Below are positions 10,600 through 17,916 of a stretch of 17,916 bases of DNA, in pieces. A program made the position numbers and the translations under genes. Position 1 is the first letter of the stretch; each line of letters opens with the position of its first letter. The stretch is from NCBI GenBank assembly GCA_021812735.1, contig JAKAMV010000102.1, positions 1 to 17,916 on the forward strand, in the 5' to 3' direction. The notes under the pieces were generated by a model that was not told the origin of the DNA, ran no database searches, and saw only the letters and a list, made by a program, of their open reading frames with translations. This DNA is from Chloroflexota bacterium (GTDB taxonomy: Bacteria; Chloroflexota; Limnocylindria; Limnocylindrales; CSP1-4).

Positions 10600-12009
10600 A
10601 TGCCAACCATGACCCCGTTGACTTCGCCACGCGATTCGGGGCGGGCTCCGCAACGACTATCGGCCGATGAGAGCAGCGCTGCCGCACCCGAGCTGCCGAA
10701 GTCCACGCGGGAACAATCCCGCGAGATGCCACCCACGCTTGTTCTCCCGCCGCGGATCCTGATCACCAACGGCTTCAATCGCTTCTTCTTGGCGAACCTC
10801 GCCGCGGGGCTCCGCAAGCGCGGCTGGGACGTCGAGCTCCTCACGGGAGCCTATCCCGTTGGCTCTGCAGCCGCCATCCTGCGGAACGTTCCGATCCGAT
10901 GGTTGTATCTGCTCGGCCGGCTCCAGGATCGGCAAGTTGGGATCGAGCCGGACAGAGTACACGCCGACTTCGCGTCCGAACTCGTTGAGAGGACGGGCCA
11001 GATCCTAGGGTCGAAAGGGGCCGCGAGACTGGGGGCGGCACTCGACGTGGCGGGGTTTCGTCTCGCAGGCCTCCGGGCCGCGCGCACGGTCCGGAAGGCG
11101 AGCCATCTCACTGCCTACCACTTCAGATCTGGCTTTGGTCTCGAGTCGCTGGAGGCGGCCCGCCGCCGCGGGATCCCAACGATCTGCGACCACTCGATCG
11201 TGCATCCGGCGACGCTGGAGCCGCTCACGCAGAACGGAGGACGACTCCCGGCGGGTTGGAGCCCGGCCAAGCCACGCGGAATCTGGCGCCTGGTGCTGCG
11301 CGACATCGAGAGAGCGGACTGGATCGTCGTCAACTCCGACTTCGTGCGCGAGACATTCGAGTGGGCTGGCTTCGACACGACCCGAGTGAAGGTCATCTAC
11401 GCGGGCGTCGAAGCCGAGTTCGTGGATTCCGTACCGGAGCGGGACGCCGAGACGGACGAGGGACCTCTGCACCTGCTGTTTGCAGGCGAGATCGGCCAAC
11501 GGAAGGGAGCTGACGTTCTCTTCCGCGCACTATCGACGCTGAAGGGCGTCGACTGGAAGCTGGATCTCATCGGGGCAATCACGCCGGCCATTGCCGATGG
11601 CTGGTCGAAGTTCCTGAGCGATCCCCGCGTAACATGGCACGGCACGGTGCGGATCCGGCAACTCGCGGTCCTCATGAGCCGGGCCGAGGTGTTCGTGTTC
11701 CCGTCTCTGGCGGAGGGGTCGGCGCGCGTAGTGGCGATGGCGATGGCAGCCGGGTGTTATGTGGTCACCACGCCCAACAGCGGGTCGGTCGTACGGGATG
11801 GCTTCCACGGGCGGTTGGTGCCTCCGGGCGACCACGACGCCCTGGTGACGACACTAATGGAGGTCGCCGTCCAGCGGCGGATACTTCCGCTTGTCGGTCG
11901 CGCGAACGCCGACCTGATCAGACGCGAATACCTAGTAGAGCATTACACTGACCGCGTCATCTCCTTCTACCACGAGATCCTCGACCCGATCCACGGACGC
12001 CGGCCCTGA
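10600..12009 (+). CDS. GT4-type glycosyltransferase with altered EX7E motif
   Basis: 469 aa if ATG 10600 is used; ATG 10531 (20-nt overlap with the previous gene) and ATG 10726 are alternatives, none with a good ribosome binding site. The first 42 residues are Pro/Ser/Thr-rich and unconserved-looking. The GT-B fold starts at PPRILITNGFNRFFLANLA. The C-terminal half has LLFAGEIGQRKGADVLFRAL, a VTWHGTV segment and the nucleotide-sugar site SLAEGSARVVAMAMAAGCYV. GT4 enzymes normally have Glu-x7-Glu here; the first is Glu372 but the second position is Met380. The related pattern EGSARVV is typical of EPS glycosyltransferases. The sugar donor is unknown. It follows the acetyltransferase after about 49 nt and precedes an SDR gene by 11 nt. 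Confidence 0.85.
   Translation: MPTMTPLTSPRDSGRAPQRLSADESSAAAPELPKSTREQSREMPPTLVLPPRILITNGFNRFFLANLAAGLRKRGWDVELLTGAYPVGSAAAILRNVPIRWLYLLGRLQDRQVGIEPDRVHADFASELVERTGQILGSKGAARLGAALDVAGFRLAGLRAARTVRKASHLTAYHFRSGFGLESLEAARRRGIPTICDHSIVHPATLEPLTQNGGRLPAGWSPAKPRGIWRLVLRDIERADWIVVNSDFVRETFEWAGFDTTRVKVIYAGVEAEFVDSVPERDAETDEGPLHLLFAGEIGQRKGADVLFRALSTLKGVDWKLDLIGAITPAIADGWSKFLSDPRVTWHGTVRIRQLAVLMSRAEVFVFPSLAEGSARVVAMAMAAGCYVVTTPNSGSVVRDGFHGRLVPPGDHDALVTTLMEVAVQRRILPLVGRANADLIRREYLVEHYTDRVISFYHEILDPIHGRRP
10706..10723 (+). other. Perfect 7-bp inverted repeat with ACAA loop
   Basis: CGCGGGA, loop ACAA, TCCCGCG. In RNA it would form a stable stem-loop ending 2 nt before ATG 10726. It has no T run, so it is not a standard terminator. 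If translation starts at 10600 it is simply inside the coding region; if 10726 is the start it would hide the ribosome binding region. Confidence 0.5.
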
Positions 12010-12013
12010 GGGG
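12008..12013 (+). promoter_or_regulatory. GAGGGG ribosome binding site for the SDR gene
   Basis: GAGGGG overlaps the stop codon of the upstream glycosyltransferase and lies 7 nt before GTG 12021, supporting that start and translational coupling. Confidence 0.55.
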
Positions 12014-12020
12014 TTGAAGC

Positions 12021-12782
12021 GTGCCCTTTGACGTGATCGGAAGTGGCATGCTCGCTCGGGCATTTGCCTCCGCCGCGGAGACGGGTCCCGATGCCATCAT
12101 CTGTGCGTCCGGAGTAGCGGACTCGCAGTCCTCCGACGTGTTCGCGTTCCGGCGCGAACAGGCGTTGTTGAACGACCTCACGCGGCGCGCACGCGAGCGG
12201 CGCGCGGTCCTCGTCTACTTCTCAGGCGCCCCCGTCTACGGACGTGTGAGCGGTCTCCGCGTCGAAACCGCAGAAGCGACTCCAGAGACGCCGTATGGCC
12301 GCCACAAGCTCGAGTGCGAGAAGCTGGTCGCGGATGGCGGGGCTCGGTACCTCGTGCTTCGTCTCCCGAATGTCGTGGGGCCGAGCGGCCACCCACGCCA
12401 ACTCATTCCGTCGCTGGTCGCCCAGACCCTCAACGGATCCATCGTCACGAGGACCGACGCCACCCGCGATCTATTCGACGTCGACGATCTCGTGGCCATC
12501 GTCGCCGCGCTTCTTCGCCGTGGCGTCTGCAACAGCACCCTGAACGTTGCTTCGGGAATCTCGACGCCCGTACTTCGATTGGTCGAAGTGATAGCGGAGA
12601 CTCTCGGTGCTTCTCCGTCGGTCCTGTCGGTTGAAGGGGGAGACAGTCAGGAGTTCTCCACAGCCAAGGTTTGCGGGCTTCTTCCGGAATATCCCCGCTT
12701 CGAGCCCGACTACCCGGTCAACGTCCTGAGCCGCCGGGTCCCCGAAATAGCGCGAGCCCTCATGGATGGGGCGATACGTTGA
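12021..12782 (+). CDS. Short extended-SDR NAD(P)-dependent epimerase/reductase
   Basis: 253 aa from GTG 12021. The nucleotide-binding start is GSGMLARAF (residues 7-15), a GxGxxA type rather than the TGxxGxxG of most sugar-nucleotide SDRs. The active site is recognisable: Ser68 in YFSGAPVYG and the YxxxK pair Tyr92/Lys96 in PYGRHKLECEKL. Later RLPNVVGP and RDLFDVDDLVAIVAALL match the WcaG/RmlD-like branch. It probably reduces or epimerises a nucleotide-linked sugar, or a lipid-linked one. No second dehydratase is near it, so it may act on the gmd product, which would make more than one 6-deoxysugar from one precursor (inference). It is shorter than the usual 300 or more residues. Wobble GC is the lowest sampled here (24 of 41). 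Confidence 0.8.
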   Translation: MPFDVIGSGMLARAFASAAETGPDAIICASGVADSQSSDVFAFRREQALLNDLTRRARERRAVLVYFSGAPVYGRVSGLRVETAEATPETPYGRHKLECEKLVADGGARYLVLRLPNVVGPSGHPRQLIPSLVAQTLNGSIVTRTDATRDLFDVDDLVAIVAALLRRGVCNSTLNVASGISTPVLRLVEVIAETLGASPSVLSVEGGDSQEFSTAKVCGLLPEYPRFEPDYPVNVLSRRVPEIARALMDGAIR

Positions 12783-14107
12783 ACCGAACCGCATCAGGTA
12801 CTTGGAACCGTGATCGCCTGAGGACCTCCAGGCTTGCGGCGCAGGCGACACGCGTGAGCACCACAGCTCTGGACATCTGGGCGTTCCTGCTGCCAGCCAT
12901 ATCCTTTGTCCAGGTCACCGTGGTCGGGCAGCTGATCGTCAGCGAGGTTCTCGCGGCCGTGATGCTCCCCTGGTTGTGGGGAGCCAAGGATCGCCTCCGC
13001 ATGCCACGCTGGTTCCTGCTGCTGTGGGGTGGTTGGCTCGTCTCCCAGATCGCCACTGACCTCGTGATGGGCAGCGGCTTCGCGGACTACAGTCGGGGAT
13101 GGGCGGCCATCCTGTTCACGCTAACCGACTTCGCGGCCATCCTTGTCCTCGTCTCCACACCGCGGCGAGCCCGTCTCTTCGCCCTTGGGTTAGCCGCCAG
13201 CGGTGTCCTGGGTTACTTCATCGCTCCCAACATCTTTGCTGCGGGCGATCCGTGGAAGTGGGCTTTTGCACTCCCGATCGGCTTTGCCCTGGCCGCGGCT
13301 ATGTCGGGATCGATCGGTACTCGAATGCCGCTCGTGCCGATCGGTGCGTTCGCGGCGTTCGGTGCCCTCAACCTGCTTCTCGGATTCCGGAGCCTCGGCG
13401 GCGTGGCTCTCATGGTCTCCGTGTACCTCCTCCTCAATGCCCTCGTCGGCTGGCGGCAAGCACGTGCGCGTCCTTCGATCCGAACGGCGATTGTCGGGCT
13501 GCTCTTTTGCATGGTCGCGGCCTTCGGCGTCTCGCAGGGCTACGACGCCGCCGCCGCCGGGGGTCTGCTGGGAGCTGGTGCCCAGGCGAAATACCTCGCG
13601 CAGTCCGGCTCGCTGGGGGTCCTGGTTGGCGGCCGGCCTGAGATACTCGTGTCCACCCAGGCGATCATCGACTCGCCGATCCTCGGCCACGGATCGTGGG
13701 CGAAGGACTTCAAGTACGTGGACCTCCTCGCGACGCGTCTGGACTCCCTGGGCTATGAGATCGGGGCTGGACCAAGCGACGTGGGTTTGATCCCGGCGCA
13801 CTCGTATCTCTTGGGCTCCTGGGTGTGGGCCGGGTTCCTCGGTGGCGTATTCTGGGTCGTCATTCTGCTGCTTGCTGGCTGGCTGTTGGTGAACCTCTAT
13901 GCGGTCCGTCTGAGTCTGGTGCCGCTCCTCGTCTTCTCCACGGCGCTGCTCCTCTGGAACATCGTGTTCTCGCCGTATGGCAGTAGCTCTCGGCCTCTCG
14001 CCGCGTATGGCATCGCGCTCGGCCTTCTCGGAATCCGGTTGCTGCGGCGGAACGAGGAGGCTGAGATCGTCGCACTGCTGCCTCCAAGAGGAGCCCAAGA
14101 GGCGTGA
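12779..14107 (+). CDS. Wzy / O-antigen ligase-like polysaccharide polymerase
   Basis: 442 aa from TTG 12779, which overlaps the SDR stop (TTGA) and has GGATGGGG 7 nt upstream; GTG 12854 is a weaker alternative. There are about 10-12 hydrophobic helices, beginning with WAFLLPAISFVQVTVVGQLI. The large periplasmic-type loop late in the protein has GGRPEI (284-289), SPILGHGSW (299-307) and AHSYLLGSWVWAG around His341, the pattern of the Wzy/WaaL (PF04932-like) superfamily. In this context, with a flippase and a length regulator, block polymerisation of flipped repeat units on the outer face is the likeliest role; a ligase that transfers glycan to another acceptor cannot be excluded. The stop overlaps the next start (GTGA). 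Confidence 0.83.
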   Translation: MNRTASGTWNRDRLRTSRLAAQATRVSTTALDIWAFLLPAISFVQVTVVGQLIVSEVLAAVMLPWLWGAKDRLRMPRWFLLLWGGWLVSQIATDLVMGSGFADYSRGWAAILFTLTDFAAILVLVSTPRRARLFALGLAASGVLGYFIAPNIFAAGDPWKWAFALPIGFALAAAMSGSIGTRMPLVPIGAFAAFGALNLLLGFRSLGGVALMVSVYLLLNALVGWRQARARPSIRTAIVGLLFCMVAAFGVSQGYDAAAAGGLLGAGAQAKYLAQSGSLGVLVGGRPEILVSTQAIIDSPILGHGSWAKDFKYVDLLATRLDSLGYEIGAGPSDVGLIPAHSYLLGSWVWAGFLGGVFWVVILLLAGWLLVNLYAVRLSLVPLLVFSTALLLWNIVFSPYGSSSRPLAAYGIALGLLGIRLLRRNEEAEIVALLPPRGAQEA

Positions 14108-14949
14108 TCTCCGTCGTTACGATCTCGATGAATCAGGGCCAATTTCTTCAGTATGCCGTCGATTCGGTGTTGTCCCAGCAGGGCACTGATCTCGAGTACG
14201 TCGTCGTTGACGCAGGGTCCACCGACAGGAGCCGCGAGTACCTTAAATCGTTGCTCGATCCACGTCTCAGGCTGATATTCGAGGCCGATGGCGGGCCTGC
14301 CGACGGTCTGAACAAGGGAGTCCGATCAACCAAGGGGGATGTGGTCGGCTATCTCAACGCCGATGACGTCTATCTCGCAGGTGCTCTCCAGGCCGTGGTC
14401 GACATCTTTGACCAGGAGCCGGACATCGACGTCGTGTACGGCGACGGCTGGATCATTGATGGGGAAGGTCGGGCGCTACGCCATTTCGAGTCCACGCCCT
14501 GGGGGCTCCGGCGCTATCTGCGCGGCGGTGTGAATGTCCTCCAGCAGTCCACGTTCTTCCGCCGGAGTGTCTTTGACCGCACTGCCGGATTCAATACGAG
14601 CAATGCCACATGCTGGGACGGCGAGCTTCTCGTAGACTTGGCGTTGGCTGGAGCGCGATTCCGCCACGTGCGAGCAGATTGGTCCGCGTTTAGGCTTCAC
14701 CCCGACGGAATCTCCGGCTCCGGTCGCCTCGAAATGCGATACCGGGAGGACCGGCAACGTTTCGTCGCCAGAGTGATGGGTCGCGAGTCGGGAGTCCTGG
14801 ACGCAGCACTGGGGTATGCAGCGCGCGGCGCGAAAATCTTGCGGTCGCCCGGCTACGCGTCGCGCCGGCTTCTCGCGAGGCCACCGCTCGGGCTGCAACT
14901 TACGCGCCATCAGCAGGGCTACATTCTGCAGTCTGGTTTCCCGGAATGA
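14104..14949 (+). CDS. GT2 family glycosyltransferase
   Basis: 281 aa from GTG 14104 (GTGA overlap; AAGAGGAG at 14086-14093). GT-A fold: ISVVTISMNQGQFLQYAVDS at the N-terminus, VVVDAGSTDRS with the nucleotide-binding Asp36, GGPADGLNKGV, and the metal-binding LNADD (84-88). QQSTFFRRSVF and CWDGELLVDLALAG follow as the acceptor-side motifs. No membrane segments, so it is a cytoplasmic transferase, probably inverting. It is one of the enzymes that build the repeat unit; the donor is not predictable. Basic C-terminus (many Arg) may hold it at the membrane. The gene ends with a 4-nt ATGA overlap to the next transferase. Confidence 0.88.
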   Translation: MISVVTISMNQGQFLQYAVDSVLSQQGTDLEYVVVDAGSTDRSREYLKSLLDPRLRLIFEADGGPADGLNKGVRSTKGDVVGYLNADDVYLAGALQAVVDIFDQEPDIDVVYGDGWIIDGEGRALRHFESTPWGLRRYLRGGVNVLQQSTFFRRSVFDRTAGFNTSNATCWDGELLVDLALAGARFRHVRADWSAFRLHPDGISGSGRLEMRYREDRQRFVARVMGRESGVLDAALGYAARGAKILRSPGYASRRLLARPPLGLQLTRHQQGYILQSGFPE

Positions 14950-16022
14950 GAGTCGCCGTCTTCTGGACTCGCCTGAGCGGCTACCTGAATGCCTGCCTCA
15001 AGGAGCTTGCCTCGAGACCAGGTGTCGAGCTGCTGGTAGCCCACGAGACCGCCGACAATGATGCACCGTTCGACGCCAGCCAGTTCTCGTGGATAGAGTC
15101 AGGGTCCCGGTTCGAATACGCTGTCCGCCCCGACCGCTACGCCCTTCTCGAACAGACTCGCCGTTTCGCGCCGGATGTACTCTTGGTCAACTCTTGGCAC
15201 ATCGGCGAATTCCGCCACATACTCCAACATCTACGGCCACTGCCTCTCAGGGTTCTCTGCATGGACAACCAGTGGCGCGGCACGTGGAAGCAGCGCCTTG
15301 GTGTCATTGGCTCGCCGTGGTACGTCCGCCGCCTGTACGACGCTGCGTTCCTCCCCGGCGAACGTCAGGCGTGCTTCGCTCGTCGTCTGGGATTCTCGGA
15401 TGATCGGATCTGGCAGGGCCTCCTGTGCCCTGACGCCGCGACGTTTGTCACGGAGGCGGGGAAGCCCGTGTCGCTGCTCCCGCGTGTCTTCGGCTACCTC
15501 GGTCGGCTCTGTCCCGAAAAGGGGATCCAAGACCTTCTTCGAGCGTATGAGATCTACCGGGCATCCACGTCTGATCCATGGGACCTTCGTATCGCGGGTG
15601 CGGGGCCGCTCGGTCCAGAACTGGATCGACATCACGCCGTGATTCGCTCGGGCTTTGTCCAGCCAGCGGAGTCGGGTGCGTGGATGAGGGGGATCGGGTG
15701 CCTCGTCGTTCCCAGCCGGTTCGAGCCGTGGGGCGTCGTGGTTTCCGAGGGCGCATCGGCGGGACTCCCGATCATCGCGACGAACGCGTGCGGTGCCGTG
15801 CCACACCTCGTCCACGATTTCGCTAACGGGCGCGTTGCACGCACTGGCGATGTCCGATCGCTCGCCAGCTGCATGGCATACGTCGCGAGCTTGTCGGATG
15901 ACGAGCGTCTGGCGATGGGTCAGGTAAGCCGTGGGCTGGCGAATCCCTACGCGCCCGCCCGATGGGCTGATACCGTCCTCGCTCGGTCCGCTGAGTTGCT
16001 GGCGGACCAGGTGATGAGATGA
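14946..16022 (+). CDS. GT4 family glycosyltransferase
   Basis: 358 aa, ATG 14946 overlapping the previous stop. GT-B layout: N-terminal MRVAVFWTRLSGYLNACLKE and VLLVNSWHIGEFRHIL, then the donor half with GYLGRLCPEKGIQDLLRAYE, RIAGAGPLG and the intact EX7E motif (Glu260, Glu268) in FEPWGVVVSEGASAGLPIIA. Retaining GT4 transferase acting in the cytoplasm on the lipid-linked glycan. Unlike the GT4 gene at 10600, both motif glutamates are present. It is followed by another GT4 with ATGA overlap. Specificity is unknown. Confidence 0.88.
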   Translation: MRVAVFWTRLSGYLNACLKELASRPGVELLVAHETADNDAPFDASQFSWIESGSRFEYAVRPDRYALLEQTRRFAPDVLLVNSWHIGEFRHILQHLRPLPLRVLCMDNQWRGTWKQRLGVIGSPWYVRRLYDAAFLPGERQACFARRLGFSDDRIWQGLLCPDAATFVTEAGKPVSLLPRVFGYLGRLCPEKGIQDLLRAYEIYRASTSDPWDLRIAGAGPLGPELDRHHAVIRSGFVQPAESGAWMRGIGCLVVPSRFEPWGVVVSEGASAGLPIIATNACGAVPHLVHDFANGRVARTGDVRSLASCMAYVASLSDDERLAMGQVSRGLANPYAPARWADTVLARSAELLADQVMR

Positions 16023-17194
16023 GGGTGCTGCGCGTCATCGATTGTCTGGATCCGCGCGTGGGCGGCCCGGCGGTGGCTGCCCTCAACAGCGCGATCTCCG
16101 CCGCACGAGCGGGCGTCCGGTGCGATATCGCAGTCCTAGTCAGACCTGGCGACACCGAAGCGCCCTGGTGGCACGAGACTGTGCAGCGCTGCCGCAACGA
16201 GGGAATCGCGCTGTCCGGTTTCCCGGTGCTCGCACCGAGTCTTTCGCCGCGTCACTACGACCCTAGCGCCGCGCTTGTGCGATGGCTTCTCCGCGGTGGT
16301 CGAAGACGATACGACATCGTGCACGCTGACTCTCCGTGGACGGGGGCTTGTGCGCTTGCATCCGCCATAGCAGCGGTCGGCGCTACGCGGCTCGTGATCA
16401 CGCCGAACGAGGTCTTCACGCCGTTCGACTTGTCGCGGAGCGGGATCGGCATCCGGATGGCGAAGCGCGCCGGTGTGCGAATATACGGTCGCGCCGCTGA
16501 CCTAATCGTCTGTTCGTCTCCGCTTGAGATGCGGGACACGCAATCGGCCGGTCTTCCCACGGAGAAGGTCACGTGGATCTACCACCCGGTCGTCGACGAA
16601 CGGGTGTCCATGACGTCGCCTCAACGGCCGGATCGAGGGCCGAACGAGCTGAGAGTGGGATACCTTGGCCGACTCCACCCCAAGAAGAACGTTGCGATGT
16701 TGATCGATGCGGTGGGACGGCTTGACAGTCGGGTCTCGCTCGTGATCGCCGGTCGCGGCGACGCGACGCTTGAGAATGAGCTCCGCCGCCAAGCGGAGCG
16801 GCTTCTGCCGGGCCGAGCCGATTTCGTCGGTTGGGTCTTCAGCGATGACAAGGTCGGATTCCTTACGGGCGTAGATATCCTCGTCATGCCGTCCGAGTAC
16901 GAGTGCTTTGGCGTAGCCGCGATCGAGGCGCTGGCTGCCGGAACGCCCGTCATCGTGAGCGACCGCGTCGGCGTCGCCGACATCGTACGAGCGCGTCGCG
17001 CTGGTCAGGTGGCATCGGCTACTGTGGAATCGATCACCGAGGCGCTCCGAAGGTACCTGGATGATCCCGAGGCTCGGCACGCCGATGCCACTCGTGCGAG
17101 GCCGGCGGCAATCTCAGACGCCTCCTTCGCAGCGCACGGTGCGCGACTCGCGAGTGAGTACGCCCAAGTTCTCACAACGCGGAGCGCGCATTGA
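16019..17194 (+). CDS. GT4 family glycosyltransferase
   Basis: 391 aa, ATG 16019 overlapping the upstream stop (ATGA). The start MRVLRVIDCLDPRVGGPAVA has the Gly-rich acceptor loop typical of GT4. Donor half: GYLGRLHPKKNVAMLIDAV, VIAGRGDATLENEL, and EX7E intact (Glu295, Glu303) in SEYECFGVAAIEALAAG. The segment after YDIVHADSPWTG resembles WcaC/exopolysaccharide transferases that act on outer residues of a repeat unit, but I would not assign a donor. Its stop overlaps a TTG start (TTGA) of the last gene. Confidence 0.88.
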   Translation: MRVLRVIDCLDPRVGGPAVAALNSAISAARAGVRCDIAVLVRPGDTEAPWWHETVQRCRNEGIALSGFPVLAPSLSPRHYDPSAALVRWLLRGGRRRYDIVHADSPWTGACALASAIAAVGATRLVITPNEVFTPFDLSRSGIGIRMAKRAGVRIYGRAADLIVCSSPLEMRDTQSAGLPTEKVTWIYHPVVDERVSMTSPQRPDRGPNELRVGYLGRLHPKKNVAMLIDAVGRLDSRVSLVIAGRGDATLENELRRQAERLLPGRADFVGWVFSDDKVGFLTGVDILVMPSEYECFGVAAIEALAAGTPVIVSDRVGVADIVRARRAGQVASATVESITEALRRYLDDPEARHADATRARPAAISDASFAAHGARLASEYAQVLTTRSAH

Positions 17195-17916
17195 GCACCA
17201 TCGTCACGATCATCCGGACGCTCGACGAAGAGTTGCACATCGAGCGCTGCGTGCGTTCGGCGATTCCGCTTGGCCCTGTATTCGTGGTGGACTGTGGCAG
17301 CACAGACAGAACGGTGGAGATTGCGCGCGAGGCTGGTGCCACCGTCGTGTTCCATGCATGGGAGGGTTACGCCGGGCAGTTCAACTGGGCGATCGACCAT
17401 GTGCCGGTTGATTGCACTTGGCTTCTCTTTCTGGGCGCCGACGAGTTCCTGACGCCGGCGCTCTGTGACGAGCTGACAAGGGCGGCCTCACGGCCCGAGG
17501 TCGACGGTTACCTGCTCACCAGTGAGAACATCTTCATGGGGAGGACCATGAAGCATGCCTACTGGCACCCGCGCCTCGTCCGGATGTTTCGCCGGGGGCG
17601 GGGGAGGTGGGAGGAGCGCTCTGTCCATGAGTACGCGAACGTCGATGGACGGGTCGACGTCATCAAGCACGTCCTGCCGCACGAGAATCTGAAGGGCATC
17701 GACACATTCTTGGAGCGACACGTTCACTACGCGCGTCTCGAGGCCGGCGAGATGGATCGAGCAGCCATGCTCCGTACGGGCCGCATTCGGGTCAGCGACC
17801 TTCTGGGCGGTCCGGCAACTCGCCGACGAGCGCTCAAGACCAAGGTCTGGTATCGACTACCCGCGCGTCCGGCGATCCGCTTCCTGTGGAACTACCTAAT
17901 CCGCGGCGGGTTCCTG
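17191..17916 (+). CDS. GT2 family glycosyltransferase, WaaE/KdtX-like (3' partial)
   Basis: The frame from TTG 17191 is open for 242 codons to the right edge. TTG overlaps the previous stop (TTGA) and GGAG lies 6 nt upstream (17181-17184). Motifs of the WaaE/KdtX-like GT2 branch are clear: TIIRTLDEELHIERCVRSA, VFVVDCGSTDRTVEIARE, HAWEGYAGQFNWAID, and the metal-binding LGADEF; then HPRLVRMFRRGRGRWEERSV with the catalytic-side acidic residues, and HYARLEAGEM. The family adds glucose or heptose-like residues in glycan cores; here it is probably another repeat-unit or side-branch transferase. The Asn usual in the first motif (LNEE) is Asp here (LDEE). The C-terminal end is outside the window. Confidence 0.85.
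   Translation, partial: MSTIVTIIRTLDEELHIERCVRSAIPLGPVFVVDCGSTDRTVEIAREAGATVVFHAWEGYAGQFNWAIDHVPVDCTWLLFLGADEFLTPALCDELTRAASRPEVDGYLLTSENIFMGRTMKHAYWHPRLVRMFRRGRGRWEERSVHEYANVDGRVDVIKHVLPHENLKGIDTFLERHVHYARLEAGEMDRAAMLRTGRIRVSDLLGGPATRRRALKTKVWYRLPARPAIRFLWNYLIRGGFL

Overview
The window is one continuous, single-strand (+) gene cluster for building and exporting a surface or extracellular polysaccharide, in a very GC-rich bacterium. I find 17 coding regions; the first is cut by the left edge and the last by the right edge. There are no RNA genes, insertion sequences, CRISPR arrays or obvious terminators, and no gene-free stretch longer than about 100 bases apart from the region holding the proposed 50-aa gene at 9814-9966. 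The high GC, a one-piece Wzz/BY-kinase, a DUF4012 protein, a sortase-like protein and the absence of any Wza-type outer-membrane exporter suggest a monoderm-like lineage, either a high-GC Chloroflexota (e.g. Limnocylindria-like) or an Actinomycetota. This placement is inference.

Layout. (1) 2-4356, cell-surface and control head: a sortase-fold protein whose catalytic Cys position is Ser, a membrane-anchored DUF4012 protein, and a Wzz-domain tyrosine autokinase. (2) 4353-8399, precursor module: a WcaI-like glycosyltransferase, GDP-mannose 4,6-dehydratase (gmd), an FkbM methyltransferase, and a GDP-L-fucose synthase-like reductase. gmd plus this reductase predicts GDP-L-fucose or a close GDP-6-deoxyhexose. 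(3) 8396-17916, assembly and decoration module: a Wzx-type flippase, a possible 50-aa mini-gene, a CysE-like O-acetyltransferase, a GT4, a short SDR reductase/epimerase, a Wzy/O-antigen-ligase-like polymerase, a GT2, two GT4s and a final partial GT2. Together this is a Wzx/Wzy-dependent pathway: nucleotide sugar, repeat-unit assembly by five to six glycosyltransferases, acetylation/methylation, flipping, polymerisation, and length control by the BY-kinase. No initiating phosphoglycosyltransferase, mannose-1-phosphate guanylyltransferase, phosphomannomutase or BY-kinase phosphatase lies inside the window.

Most junctions are 4-nt NTGA stop/start overlaps (ATGA, GTGA, TTGA), so translation is probably coupled along the cluster and several starts are GTG or TTG. 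Hand-counted third-position GC falls from about 90-98% in the 5' genes to about 59-78% downstream, and in the FkbM gene that sits between gmd and the fucose synthase. This suggests that a conserved head is joined to exchangeable glycan genes. The oddest points are the Cys-less sortase, the mini-gene, a GT4 lacking the second Glu of its EX7E motif, an acetyltransferase lacking one conserved His, and a final glycosyltransferase read from TTG.
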